From Bugulina stolonifera (taxonomy: Eukaryota > Bryozoa > Gymnolaemata > Cheilostomatida > Bugulidae): a DNA stretch of 64,000 nucleotides. The notes under the pieces are model-generated. The model ran no database searches, was not told the origin of the DNA, and was given only the letters and a program-made list of their open reading frames with translations. Positions 12,675-24,480 of this stretch are shown piece after piece. The stretch covers positions 1,426,001 through 1,490,000 of the forward strand of contig OW285190.1 in assembly GCA_935421135.1 (NCBI GenBank). Direction: 5' to 3'. A program made the position numbers and the translations under genes. The stretch's first letter is position 1. Every line of letters starts with the position of its first letter.

Positions 12675-13566
12675 TCAAAGGTCACTTAGCGTCTGTAAGG
12701 CACTTTTGATCTCTAACCCTGAAATCCACGGAACTACACGGGCTTTGACCTTTGTACTCTCCTTTACGATGCGGTTGTGTAAAGCATATTCCTGTCTAGG
12801 AAATACATAATCGTTTTCTGATAACTTGGATACAGGACAGAAATCATTTCTACCATCTCCAACATAAAAGACATTTGAATAGGAGTTTCCAGATTCCTTC
12901 TTTAGTTTGATGTAGTCTTCCAACACTCGACCTACAACCGAGGCTATATGTCACAAGTTCCACAAGTTAACTCAGCAATAATTATGTTACATGTAGGTAA
13001 CTTAAAGGTGGACTCGTTGATAGGTAACAGATGTTACATAAATTCACTGTCAAGAATGGCAATGTGCTTTCAAATATCTTGACATTAGAAATTCTACCTT
13101 TACACAAGTTCTTGGAGCACAGCTGACACCAATCCTGATGATGGTAGCAGCGGACAACTAGCCGACCCTCTCTCACTTCAGCAAAGTTAGCAAACACCTT
13201 GGAGATTACATCTATCTGCCTGTCCTCCAGGTACCATTGTATAAACAACGTGTTCGCACCAGACATAACAACAACTTCGTAATCTGAGCAACTCTTCAGA
13301 TAGTCCAACAGCTCACTCATGCCTGCAACTAATGGTAATGCTAACACTCTACTCTTTATGTCATCTATAGATATACCAAGCCGATGTAGCGAGGCAAATA
13401 AAGCTATCTTGTATTCGATCCATCCATGGTCAGTAGTCCCTATGTGTTTTATTTCATTAGGAATTGGCCTCGGGTGCAATGCATTGACCTCTAGATCCGA
13501 GTTTCCCTCAATGATTGTGTCATCAAAGTCAAATATTACCAGACGCTTGTTTTTGCCAGGTTCCAT
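12675..13566 (-). CDS. PHOSPHO-type HAD phosphatase, tandem copy 3
   Basis: Exons 13566-13098 and 12931-12675 (intron 166 bp, GT-AG, phase 1 in the KNLCKG glycine) give 241 aa. D13/D15 (DFDDT), D24 (NSD), CQLCSKNLCKG and VGDGRND are intact, so the metal site and nucleophile look functional. Motif II reads MSGAN where copies 1 and 2 have ISDSN/ISDAN, replacing the conserved aspartate with glycine. That is expected to alter the substrate pocket rather than chemistry. It lies head-to-tail with copy 4, 562 bp away. Confidence 0.92.
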
Positions 13567-13569
13567 CAG

Positions 13570-14128
13570 CTGTTCTACAACGACATAATGCTAATAGTTC
13601 TTGTGCAGGCTGAATGGTAACAAACCCGTTGGATTAGCTTAGCTTACCATATTTCGGAGGTAGGATGGTACTTATGAAATACTAGGAACATACGGACGTG
13701 TCTCTCAAAGGAAAAAACAATGGAGTGAAGACCGGTTATATAGGACAGGCTGCAAAGACATTTACTAGACGCAAGTCACTGATAACTAGGTATACCAAGT
13801 TATAAAACAACAAATCATTTATGTGAACCACGGCATTTTTATTAAACAATAACTTTGAGCATCTGAAGATAGGAGAATGAAAGACCACTACCCTTGTTGC
13901 TGTGACCAAGGAAAGTTATGAAACTAGAATCCAGATACAAAGCTATCATAATTAGTGTAGCATTAATAACCATACACACTAATCCAAACATAATAATGAT
14001 AAAATGGCCACTGGAATATAAGATTGCTTCCACGAATAAAAATATGAATTTTAATCTGGTAGCAGAATAAATAAAAACAGAACCTATTTGGACGAGTTCG
14101 CTAAACTAATTAGCTTGCACAGTGTAGG
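13570..14128. other. Spacer between phosphatase copies 3 and 4
   Basis: AT-rich and short, holding the promoter of copy 3 and the 3' end of copy 4. No further gene or repeat seen. Confidence 0.5.
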
Positions 14129-14976
14129 TCAAAGTCTTTGTTCAGTGAATTTTCTAAAAAAGATTTCTATTTCTGAAGCGCCATTCCACGATATGACATT
14201 TGCAGAAACTCGAGAATTCTGATATCGAAGTTTGGCATCCAATGCATAATTAGCGCGAGGAAAGACGTAATCCTTGTTAGTTAAACGAAGGACTGGACAG
14301 AAATCATTATAGCCATCTCCCACGTAGCAGACCGAAGAATAAGGTGTGCCTGTTAACTGCTTGTTCTTCACTACTTCATCTAGTATCTGACCTACAATAT
14401 GGATAATCCATAAAAGAAAGTTCATATCCAAAGAAGCTTTCATAACCGGCTGTTGAGGGTACAAGATGGCTGATATGAATATTGATTTGAATGCGATTAC
14501 TCACCTTTGCAGAAGCTTTTTACACAGAGCTTGCAACTGTCCTGGTGGTGGTAACAGCTCGTTACTAATTTATCATCTTTAATCTCCCCAACGTTTGTGT
14601 AAACTTTATCAATCACATCATTGAGTTGTTTATGTGCAAGATACCACTCTATGAACAGGGTGTTAGCACCAGACATGATAACAACTTCATAATCTTCTTG
14701 GCAGAGATACTTTAACAGCCCGTCCATTCCAGCGACTAAAGGTATGTCAATTACTGCTTTCTTTATAGCAGATATACCAACGCCGTGTGAGTGAAGGGAA
14801 GCAAAGAAAGCTGTGTTACGTTTGTTCCAGCCATGCATCATGTCACCGGGTTGTCTTTCTGCACGATAAGGTCCCGGATGCAAATCATGCACTTCATATA
14901 TTGTAGTCCCGTCGATGATAGTTTCATCAAAGTCAAATACAACCAACATTTTACACTTGGCCGGCTGAGCTGCCAT
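14129..14976 (-). CDS. PHOSPHO-type HAD phosphatase, tandem copy 4
   Basis: Exons 14976-14505 and 14391-14129 (113-bp intron, phase 1) give 244 aa. D15/D17 (DFDET), CKLCVKSFCKG and VGDGYND show an intact HAD core. Both putative specificity aspartates are gone: the NSD aspartate is I26 and motif II is MSGAN. It shares MSGANTLFI with copy 3, so 3 and 4 are probably the most recent duplicates. Upstream (15458-15610) lie repeats with two perfect CRE palindromes that could belong to its promoter region. Confidence 0.92.
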
Positions 14977-14984
14977 TTTGTCTA

Positions 14985-15455
14985 AAACAAAATTCTGTAC
15001 TTGGGTATTTCCATTGTGGTCCGTCTTATAACAAAGTTACAGGCTAACATGAAGTGGGGGGGGGGGGGAGATAAAAGTTTGTTGTTACATGTCTACTTGT
15101 TTAAGCTTGACCAATAGAAAAGCAGCCACTACAACCAACAGACCCCAATGATGATCTTCTGACGAGGCCCAATGCTTTATCATCTACTCAGGAAGTATTA
15201 GTTGCAGTATTAATTAGCTGCTTGGTATCTTTTTTGAAAGAAGATGAAAGTAGGCCTACCAGTACAAAGATTTGATGGTATCATAATTAAACAATATGAA
15301 AAATAGAATTATTATAATAACAAATCCATGTGATACTTGTTGCAGTCCCTTTGACCTACACAGAGATTGAACTTTGTTAGGTTGTCAAATACTGTATATA
15401 ATTATACAGTATAAAATAATAATGAAGGACTAGCATGTGGCCAAGGTGAACTGAG
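14985..15455. other. Upstream spacer of phosphatase copy 4
   Basis: Contains a run of 13 G residues near 15057 and otherwise AT-rich sequence. No gene. Confidence 0.5.
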
Positions 15456-15457
15456 AG

Positions 15458-15612
15458 TATGTTATAGTTCTCACAGTGTGACGTCACAAGGCAGTATGTT
15501 ATAGTTCCCACTGTGTGACATCACAAAGCAGTATGTTATAGTTCTCACAGTGTGACGTCACAAGATAGTATGCTACAGTTCCCACTGTGTGACATCACAA
15601 GGTAGTATGTTA
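15458..15612. promoter_or_regulatory. 37-bp tandem repeat with CRE (TGACGTCA) sites
   Basis: Four units of about 37 bp containing TATGTTATAGTTC. Units 1 and 3 carry a perfect CREB/ATF palindrome TGACGTCA (15479-15486 and 15553-15560); units 2 and 4 carry TGACATCA. The repeats are seen directly; a regulatory role for phosphatase copy 4, which starts about 500 bp away in the opposite orientation, is inference. Confidence 0.5.
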
Positions 15613-16690
15613 TACATTGCTGTGGACGTTTATCGCATTTCTAGACAGACGGTGTCCAGGGCCGTCTTGAATCTCAAACGTATTAGATCAAATACTTACA
15701 TAACATGTATATATTCTACACCAGTATATTGCCCTTTGTCTCATTTACATGTATGTCTTACATATCAATTTAATTACGTTTTAAATAGACTATTAGTATT
15801 AATGACCTATAAGATATGCTTTATAACACTAGCAACGAAAGTGATAGACTTCAAGACTGCGATAGATAAGGTCAATATATTGGCTATGGACTGGCTAGGG
15901 CCGTGTCATTCGTTCTAAGTAATGCTGAAAGAGGCAATTCAAGAGTCTCACTACCCCTTGAACCTGTTATGGAAGTTATTGCGCAAACATACCCTCGATT
16001 GGTTCACTTCTAACACTGCTTGATAACAATGTATTGAGTCTTACCTTAACAGGTTTACCAGGTCATCTGAAGAACACAGGAAGTCGTCAGTCGCTCTATT
16101 TACCTACATAATCAGAAGCATATCATTACCATACAAGGTTTGAATAGTGTACTTCACCTTAAATCCAAGTTCTATATAATAGTGTATTTCACCTTATAAC
16201 CAGGTTCTATGATACATGTTACAAGCTACTGCTGGAGCGATTTTGAAAGCATCTACATGTAGCTAAGAGGGAAGGAGGTGCAGGGGTCATTGGCATTCTA
16301 ATACAATGCATTCTAGGGGAACCCTGTAAATCTCAGACTAGACAGCCATCCGTTTTGAACACCTTACAAGTTAGTAGTTGTGGCAACCACTGGTAGCTGT
16401 TGTAAAGCTACAACAGTACTTCGTTAAACTGTTGCATCTTACCTACGGCAAACACTTCAACCCTAGATACTCAACCATGGTAAGCTCACTAACTCTCAGC
16501 CCCACTTTTTCAGCCATCTATCCAAAGAGCCAACAAAACCTATTTTATAACAATTTGCAAAGAAAGGAAGTCTTATCTCTCGAACAATAATTCTAGGGGG
16601 CTCAGGACTTAGAAGTAGGAGATCCACGTTTGATTCCTGTAGCCTCAGAGAATGCGAAATGTTTGGCATGTAAGACTCTATGCCGGCCAT
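15613..16690. other. Spacer, no gene seen
   Basis: AT-rich. Open frames at 15589-15918 and 16378-16590 lack codon bias, splice support and recognisable motifs. Confidence 0.5.
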
Positions 16691-17130
16691 AGCTCGAGTA
16701 TGCTGTAGAGGTGTAGATCCCTATTAATCTTTTAAAAAGCTGCTCAAAATAAGGCTAGCACATTTTATAGGTAACATTAGAGGTGAACTTGGAGTCTCAG
16801 ACAAAAAGGCGAAATTGGAGAACCGCTAAAGAACAAGCGAATAAACATGTTGTATTCCATTTTGATGCAATCTGAGTGTGATTAATGTTTTGAGTTGAAC
16901 GATTTTGTTGACGACTCATCTGCGTTAAACCAAACCGGCAAATTACTCAATCAAAATAGCAAGGTTTTCCAGTGGCAATCTCTACAAACAGTAGAGTGGG
17001 CTTCAATGAATTTGTTGCGAGGACAGCTAAAGACATGAGGGTCGACTCTCTTTAACAAAGTATAAGTAAGCCTACATGTATTATTATTATGGGTTGATGC
17101 ACGGTGAAGTCGGTAACTATACTGCCATCG
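16690..17130. repeat. Dispersed repeat, copy 1 (see 45740-46190)
   Basis: Shares ordered blocks with 45740-46190: GAGTATGCTGTAGAGGTGT, TTCAAAATAA(A/G)GCTA, CATTTTATAGGTAAC and GTCTCAGA. The next block of the family (CTATTTTGGTCTCTGTGC) appears only at about 18715, so 17131-18700 looks like an insertion splitting this copy. Confidence 0.55.
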
Positions 17131-17360
17131 GTCTAGAACCACTAGACTGAGATGGACAGAACTTTTGTGAGTATAGATGTATGTGCTGATCCTATCAGGG
17201 CCGCCCATTGTATAATATTATATTTATTCTGTACTACCAAAAGCGCTAACCATTCCAATAGTTTGTGTTTCGCTCCGAGAGCACCAATCACTACGGATCA
17301 TATTTGTCTTTACATTCCCATTCTGCTCACTTCTAATACTAAATCTTGATACTTCATTAT

Positions 17361-18000
17361 CTACTCATGTTCATTGTCTCTCACTCTGAGATCTCCAGGT
17401 ACAGTGATATCAAAAATGACAGCCTCAGAGTTCCTGTTATTGACAATTACAATATCCGGCCTCCTTACTTCAATTACTCTGTCGGCGCGTATGTTTAGAA
17501 CTGCATTGGCCTTGTGGTCGTACCAATTCTTACTTCTCAGGAACCCATTGAGGGCACACAACTCCCAATGAATGATTGATACCGCCCAGTCATGTTTCTT
17601 CTTATATTCACCCTGGGCAAGTTACTCACATTCACTGATGAGATGCATGACAGTTTCATAATGGTCCCCACACATTCGACTGGTCTCACTTCCATTTTCA
17701 AACATGGCACAGCCATTGCAGCCTTGTATGTGTACCATCAATCCCATCGTCAGTGCCTGTCACTGAGTGATGCTGTATGGTAATTTTAACCCAATTTCTT
17801 TCATCATCATGACTTTATAATTCCTGGTTGGCAGGGCTTGGTCTTGAGCAGCCATCAATATCCCTTCCATTTCTTTCTTTATCCAGCCAATCCATGAACT
17901 CACTTCTAATCTATCACACCTAGTAGGGTACTCTCCCATGTAGAGGCTTCTCTTTCCATCCATCCATTCGCTGCTGCTTATGATCACCTTTCCGTTCATT
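17361..18000 (-). pseudogene. LINE ORF2 C-terminal remnant
   Basis: The minus strand reads, in more than one frame, the C-terminal region found downstream of the reverse transcriptase in a common invertebrate non-LTR family. It includes WIKKEMEGILMAAQDQALPT, then WYDHKANAVL and RRPDIVIVNN followed by IFDITVPGDLRV. The upstream RT core and endonuclease are missing and the frame shifts between the two blocks, so it is a decayed fragment. Confidence 0.75.
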
Positions 18001-20720
18001 TTTCACTTTATCCTTCAGAAATTCATGTCCACCACTGAGTCATTATTGATGTTTGACCTCTTCAGATGATCTGACAAGCTGCATTCTTTTAGGTGTTGAT
18101 GGCCGAGTGGATAGGCCTATGGGTTCGAGCATACATGTAGAATAGCCTATGGAACCAGTGTACATGTTGGTGGTAGAATGGTCTAGCGCTAGCCACTCTG
18201 GTCTTGTAGCAATGATGCAAATTATCTGCAACAGTCGAGTCTCGGCAATGACCTGGAGGTTTTTGTTCCGAAGAAGGTTTTCCCTCCGTGCCATATCGAA
18301 CTATAATAATATCCAGCTCTAGGAGCCGTGGTGACCCCTCGACTAGCTCTGCTATTGGGCAGTCACGTTGAAGAATTGTTTGGCACCATGGATATAATTA
18401 TTATCATCATCGGTCTTTGGGTGTGATGCCTTGATCACGTCTATAAACTTCCTTGTTTTTTGGTTCATGTTCTTCAACTCATCCACTTTCTGGTCCACTA
18501 TCCCAGCAGTGTTATGCACAGCCACCACAGCCCATGTGTTCATCGTGTTTATCATATTGCCTCCATTCAACTTTAATTCTAGCACTTTCCTGATTTTTCC
18601 TCACTCTGTTCATCATCTCTACTATCCTCATTATTATATATATTTAATATTTATATTAATGATTATAAATATTTAAATATTTTATTATTATACTGATACT
18701 CCTTGTTATAGTATTCCTATTTTGGTCTCTGTGCTTTGAGAATTTGAATTTTCCATTTAATTTTGTTTTGGATTTACCTTTCACTTATATTATTTATAAC
18801 AATTGAAGGCCCCCCTTCTTTTCTTTAAACCTGAAATGAAGGGTCATTGCCCATTGGTGGTGTTAGGAAAAGGATTCAACCTTCCCTTGTGCTCCTGTGC
18901 CATGTTTAAAACAGCACTGTGAAAATTCCTTTCCTAGTTTTAAATAGAGTTTCAGATATCTTCAGATCATTGCTACCTTACCTGAGACAGTGGAAAGTAA
19001 AACCAGAAAGATTATTATTCTATTATTAATAATAACTTTTATAATAATACTATTATAATTATAAGGAACTTTACACCGGAAACAGTTTGAAAAGATGCTA
19101 GGTGGACCCTCTTTGACAGATTCAGATTTTAATAGCCAATAGCGAGGTATATTTACACATCAATTTTGACTTTCAGACTCGTTAACAGACTTTCTAGGTC
19201 AACTTTTCACACAGCGTGTCAAGTACATCACATTGTATCAGCTTCCTTTCTAACTCCACGAAATGTAGATGCTTTTATGAAAACTGTGATATTAATGTTA
19301 TGATTATATTCGTGAATCATTGCTCATAGTTTACGGCGGAGTAAATGTCTGAGTTATTTAGCTTAGGAAAGTAGACTGTGTCACATTGGTAGGTAGAACA
19401 CTAGGCCTAAACAAAACATCAATTAGACGAATAGAATCAGAATGGAAAAATAATCGGATTTCAGTTCAATAGAGCTATTACTATAGTTAATACTATAGCC
19501 TACATAATACTATAAATTATTAAGATCAACGTCATATTGATATTCACTCGGATATTGAGTTGAATTTGTTGCATTTACATTTATTGGGGTTTTCTAAAAG
19601 TTTACAGATAACATGAACATCTGTTAAAAGTAACTTGAATAAAACCTGTTGGTCACACCACACATATAAATATATATTATAATTATTATAATTAATATAT
19701 TTATATTGTATTATAATAATACAAGTGAACTTATAGGAGAGAACAAATAAATTATTAAAGAAGATATTTATATTAGCATAAGCATTGAGTATTTGTTTTG
19801 GTAAATTGTAGCTGGATGACTCTGACTGTTACTGTAAGAACAAACTTCAAAGCAAAATTAATTATTAAAGTTTTACTGGTAGAGTGTAAATTTTACTACT
19901 AATTTTTGTTTTATTTATGTTCATTGTTCAATTCATAACGTCTTCTTAACAAAAACATGAAGAGTTCAATATAGGCGTACTTCAGAATAATGGAGTGTAA
20001 AATAACCTTAATTGAGTCTTCGTGATCATTTTGATAGCTATACCTTGAGTTAAGAGTCATATTTTTATTGACTGTAAAATGTTGCGTGAATTAACCCAAG
20101 TGAGAACCCGAGTGAGAGTCATCAAACCCTAAAGTAGTATTTTTGATTAAATTTAATACACTTATAAATACCAGCTCTCATCGTTGGTTTAGATTAGCTG
20201 TACACAACACAATGGAGGTAAGGGAACATAGATAAATTACTGCGATTGTCATTCACCCGGTAGGTGTATCTGGAGGCTTTGTATCATCAGTATTGTATTA
20301 AATTATATTTTATCCAATTGTAATTTAAATATACCTTGGTAATTAATTTAATTTCATTAAGTTAAAAATTTTGGAAATTAAATTTGATGAAGCTTAGTGT
20401 AAGCTTCACATTATAAATACTTGACTAGTCGATTAGTAGATGTTGTCAAAGTTCCTTTTCACTGATACTGTTAGGCATAACTATGATTAGCCTAGTTATA
20501 GGCCTAGTTGACGACTATGGGTTACTTGCTTGCACCACGAAGAAACATCTGAAAGATGTTGGCAGGGCAGACCATTGGGAATGAGTAAACATTGCAGGAG
20601 TAGCCTATATGGGACCAGAATACAGTAATGCAGCAACAGCAAGAAGTCAAAAATTAAGCATACAAATCACTATAAGTGATTTACTTTATGGCGAAGAGTT
20701 ATATTGACATTGTTTAGGTC
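18001..20720. other. Repeat-rich spacer
   Basis: No gene seen. It holds a partial SINE copy at about 18850-18910 (GGTGGTGTTAGGAAAAGGAT). A segment at 19085-19210 recurs inverted at 38560-38690 (shared TCAATTTTGAC...TCAGACTCG). A segment at 19578-19665 recurs direct at 38081-38165 (TTTACATTTATTGG...TTCTAAAAGTTTACAGATAA). The remainder is AT-rich. Confidence 0.55.
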
Positions 20721-20726
20721 ATAACT

Positions 20727-20900
20727 CACCGGCTTATACTTCCCAGCAACTTGCACTGCCTGATGACTTCATCTGAGGCACAGGAGCAATTGTGGATGGA
20801 CGCTCTTTCTAGCATCACCTTGACCGGAATTCGAACCTGGAACCTTCAGCATGAAAGTCTCGTCGCACTGAAAACCCTTCATCTATTGATGACTGTACTG
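20727..20900 (-). mobile_element. tRNA-derived SINE, family copy 2 (inverted, shortened)
   Basis: The reverse complement shows GCTGAAGGTTCCAGGTTCGA (a good B box), CACAATTGCTCCTGTGCCTC and GGCAGTGCAAG, in the order of the copy at 528-815 but with part of the body deleted. The 71-aa open frame over it is a shadow. Confidence 0.7.
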
Positions 20901-22530
20901 ATCGATGAGAACACTCACCCAACAGTGCACGTCATCACAAAAGTTTTTTGTCAACAACAATTTTAGGTTTTAAAATTGGTCTGTATATCAAGTACATGTG
21001 CATCTGCCATTGACAGGTAATACCCGCACTGTAAAGCAATTTTTTTAAAACTCCTTGGAATACCTAATAGAATATAGCAAATTCATCCAATTGAACGCTC
21101 CATAACAATACACAAAAACACTAAATGCATTTGAATGTAAATCGATCTGAGGGGCATTTTGTATTTGTATGGCAGTTAGTATCCGAGATATGCAACCTAA
21201 AATATGACCAATGACAAAATGACCAATAAATCAAGCCAAAACTTTAAACACATGATGTGCCCATCTTTGCACCTAATGAAATCATAGTTCAAGTTACAAG
21301 CTTTTTATAGCTGTTGAACATTCGTTTACTTTGCAAAAATTAAACAATCGGAACACAAGATTTGGTATGATAAAAGGCTAATAAGTTTGTCGGTTAAAAA
21401 TCTTCAATTTTTGTTTAGTTTGAAAATGTGGTAGCTTACTCTTGTTTCAATGAGTGCAAAATGTGTTTCATGCTAGTGTAGATATCTCTACAATGCTTGT
21501 TTTATATTCGTTGGACTGTACTGAAACTTTGAGGTTATAAGCTAAATACACCATTAGAAAGCCTAGTAGCAGCTGGATCAGTTAGCATAATACCAGCTGG
21601 GCTCTATGATGTCATGGTGGGTCTCAGCTCTGTTAAAACAGTTAATTACATCATTGCAGGGACTGAATGCGAGACCACCATTATAGGCCTATTATTATAA
21701 GCAGAACATTTTAATTGAGTTTTTATCTTTATTATACTGGGACTATCACAAAACAAAAAATGAGTATGTAGAACAAATGCCAATTAATATTCCTAGACAA
21801 AAAAATCACAATTTGTTGCAAAAAATTATAAATTGATTTTTGATATACAGTGTGTCAGATAATCAAAGAGGTATCAAGTAAGACTTACGTAGTTAGTTTG
21901 GTGAAATATATTTTTAACTTCGCAGTCAAACTTTAAGGATGCATCATTTGACTCTTTATGACATCACTCTAATTTCTGGGACACCAAACCAATATGCACT
22001 GAACCCACAAATGTTATCAGTTATAATTGAAATTTCAGTGCTCCTACTTTACTGCAAGTAATAGCAAGAAATTATATTGTAATTGTAATACTTGCAACAA
22101 ATGAAAACTTCTGGTGTGGGCCCATCTAACTATGCTGGTGTTTGCTGGCATTACGCTGGGTGCGTTATAGTATACAGCTTATTTACGAGCTATCCTCGAT
22201 TTTTATTAGAGTCTATAAAATGTGCTCTGTATCTTTTACTTCACATGGTTAGAATGGCTCAACAGAAGGAAATTTGCTAAGTGTAATAAAAATAGCCAAA
22301 TTCGGAATATCGAACAATTTCTCAACAAAATTTTTGACTGATTCTATTATTTGTCATGTGAATATTAGTCAACTATTTGGAAATGTAGTGAATGAAAACT
22401 GGGATTGTATAGTTGTTGTCTTATGTACCATGTACATATTAGGGCCTATATAATCATTGTGTTTATTTGTAAAATTTCTAAATTTTAGGTGTTCATTTGG
22501 ATATACTGGTCAAGTAGTATCTCAACTCTC
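20901..22530. other. Spacer, no gene seen
   Basis: AT-rich, no supported exon. This is the upstream flank of the KDZ transposase relic. Confidence 0.5.
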
Positions 22531-23739
22531 AAAGAATGAGTTCAGATTTTAATGAGCAGGTAAGATTTGTGAAAAATTAAATTAGTAGTTCTATTGGAAG
22601 AATGCACGTGTATTATGGTTGAAATAGGCTACCGAATATACTCGCATTGGCGCAAAGCTTGGCCAGCATGCCGGCATTTTTCCTACTGGACATAGCACAT
22701 GTGCGATATTTAGTTCACGAAAGCGATCTCTAGTCTGAGTGTGTGCGCCAAGGCTAGCAATTATTTTTATATACGATTCAATGTACAGCTTCTACATGTA
22801 CATCACATTATAACAGCTACTCCTCTTTTTGCAGAAAAAAGTGTAGAATCAAGTTGGTGAATAATAGCCTGAGACTCGCTAGCCTGTTTCCACTTTTAGA
22901 GTCATATTTTTTACAGGTAAAAAGGCTTCGTCGGAAAAGAAAAGCATGGCTTATTACAAATACTGATGGTACAGTCAATGTCAGATCAAGTAAAAATGTT
23001 CCTTCCTACTACTGCAGTAAGTTTTAAATATATTTTTCAAATGATACCTCACAATATCTCTATGTTAAAATGATGTACATGCAATGTAATGCTATTAGTC
23101 ATATTGTAATAATTTACACAGAAATTGAGACTATTGGAGCTCTGACACACAAATATATAAAAGTTGGCAATATCTTTATGAAGAAACATTGCAAATTTTG
23201 TCTCCAGTTCAAAATTACTGTCTCGTTTCACTTCTACTGTACATATTACTGTCTTGTTTTACCTCTACTATACATATTACTGTCTCGTTGCACCCTCTAC
23301 TGTACATATTACTAAATTTGTAGGTAAATCTAAACAGGTTGAAACAAGGCTTGCTGCTACTGATAGCAATTTCTGTGAAACCAGTGCTTCGGAAATAGAC
23401 CCATTTGCCACTTGCAGCTCACATGAACCAGGACTTCTAGACACTATGTAAGTTCTACAATGTTTTGGTAAGCCCATAAGAGGTATGGTTGGGATTTGTA
23501 TGTATTGCAGTTTTATAAACTTTGAATGAGATTATGAATGTATAACACTTTGTGCTTATATTCTAGCATCGATGATGATGAAGATGCTAAAGTGCTGACT
23601 ACTAAATTGGTAAGGTTGTAGGCCTTACACTTACAAATGTATGCAGTAGCAAGTTTCATCATTACAGGTACTAGATGTAGGTTAGTACACGTGTGTCCAT
23701 CATAAGTTAGATGGTAGTTGTTGAGTCAACAAGAAAGGC

Positions 23740-24480
23740 ACTAATCTCCTCTTAGGTCTTCCCCTTTTTCTTGCTCTAGGTAGTTTGATGCCCATTACTA
23801 TCCTCCCCATATAATTACCATCTCTTCTTACCACATGCCCATACCATATCAACCTGCTTTGCTTCCCAATCTTAGTACACTTGCTGTGCCCCTGTTGTAC
23901 TCATTCCTACTTTTATCAAGTCTTACAATGTAAGCATTCATTATTCCGCCATCTCTAACTCAGTCTCCTGCCTCTTAGTCAGATCTACAGTCTCCATTCC
24001 ATGTAGTATTGCTAGTCAAACTGCTGTATTGTATATTCTTTCCTTTAGCTTGGCTGACAGCATAATAATGTCTGATACTTTCTTCCATCCGCACCATCCA
24101 GCTTGTATTCTCTTCTTTACTTTTCCTCCACACTCCTCATTCTACTGTAATTTAGATTCAAGGTATTTTCTCAACTCACTCCCCTGCATTCTTATTGTGC
24201 CGCCACCTGTATTTTCATTCAAGCACAAATACATATACTCCGTTCTGGCTCTGCTTACTCTCATTCCCCTCTTCTCCAGTGCGAACCTCCAACTCTCTAG
24301 ACTGACCTTAGCTTGCTCTTCACCCTGTTTGCAAATAACAATGTGATCTGCAAACATCATGTCCCAAGGGGCTCCTCTCTCACCTCATTAATTAGCCTGT
24401 CCATCTGGTCATACTGAGTTTCCCATCTTTGCTTTCTTCCATAGTTTTCACACCTCTTCTTTTCTAATTTCCTCCACTAT
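23740..24480 (-). pseudogene. LINE reverse-transcriptase fragment inside the KDZ relic
   Basis: The minus strand encodes the RT catalytic region (MMFADHIVIC, then SWRFALEKRGMRVSRARTEY and GGGTIRMQG). Further on comes the MGIKLPRARKRGRPK-like tail, with frame breaks. The catalytic box is FADH instead of FADD, so it could not function even if the frame were open. It sits in the fourth intron of the KDZ relic, in opposite orientation. Confidence 0.8.
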
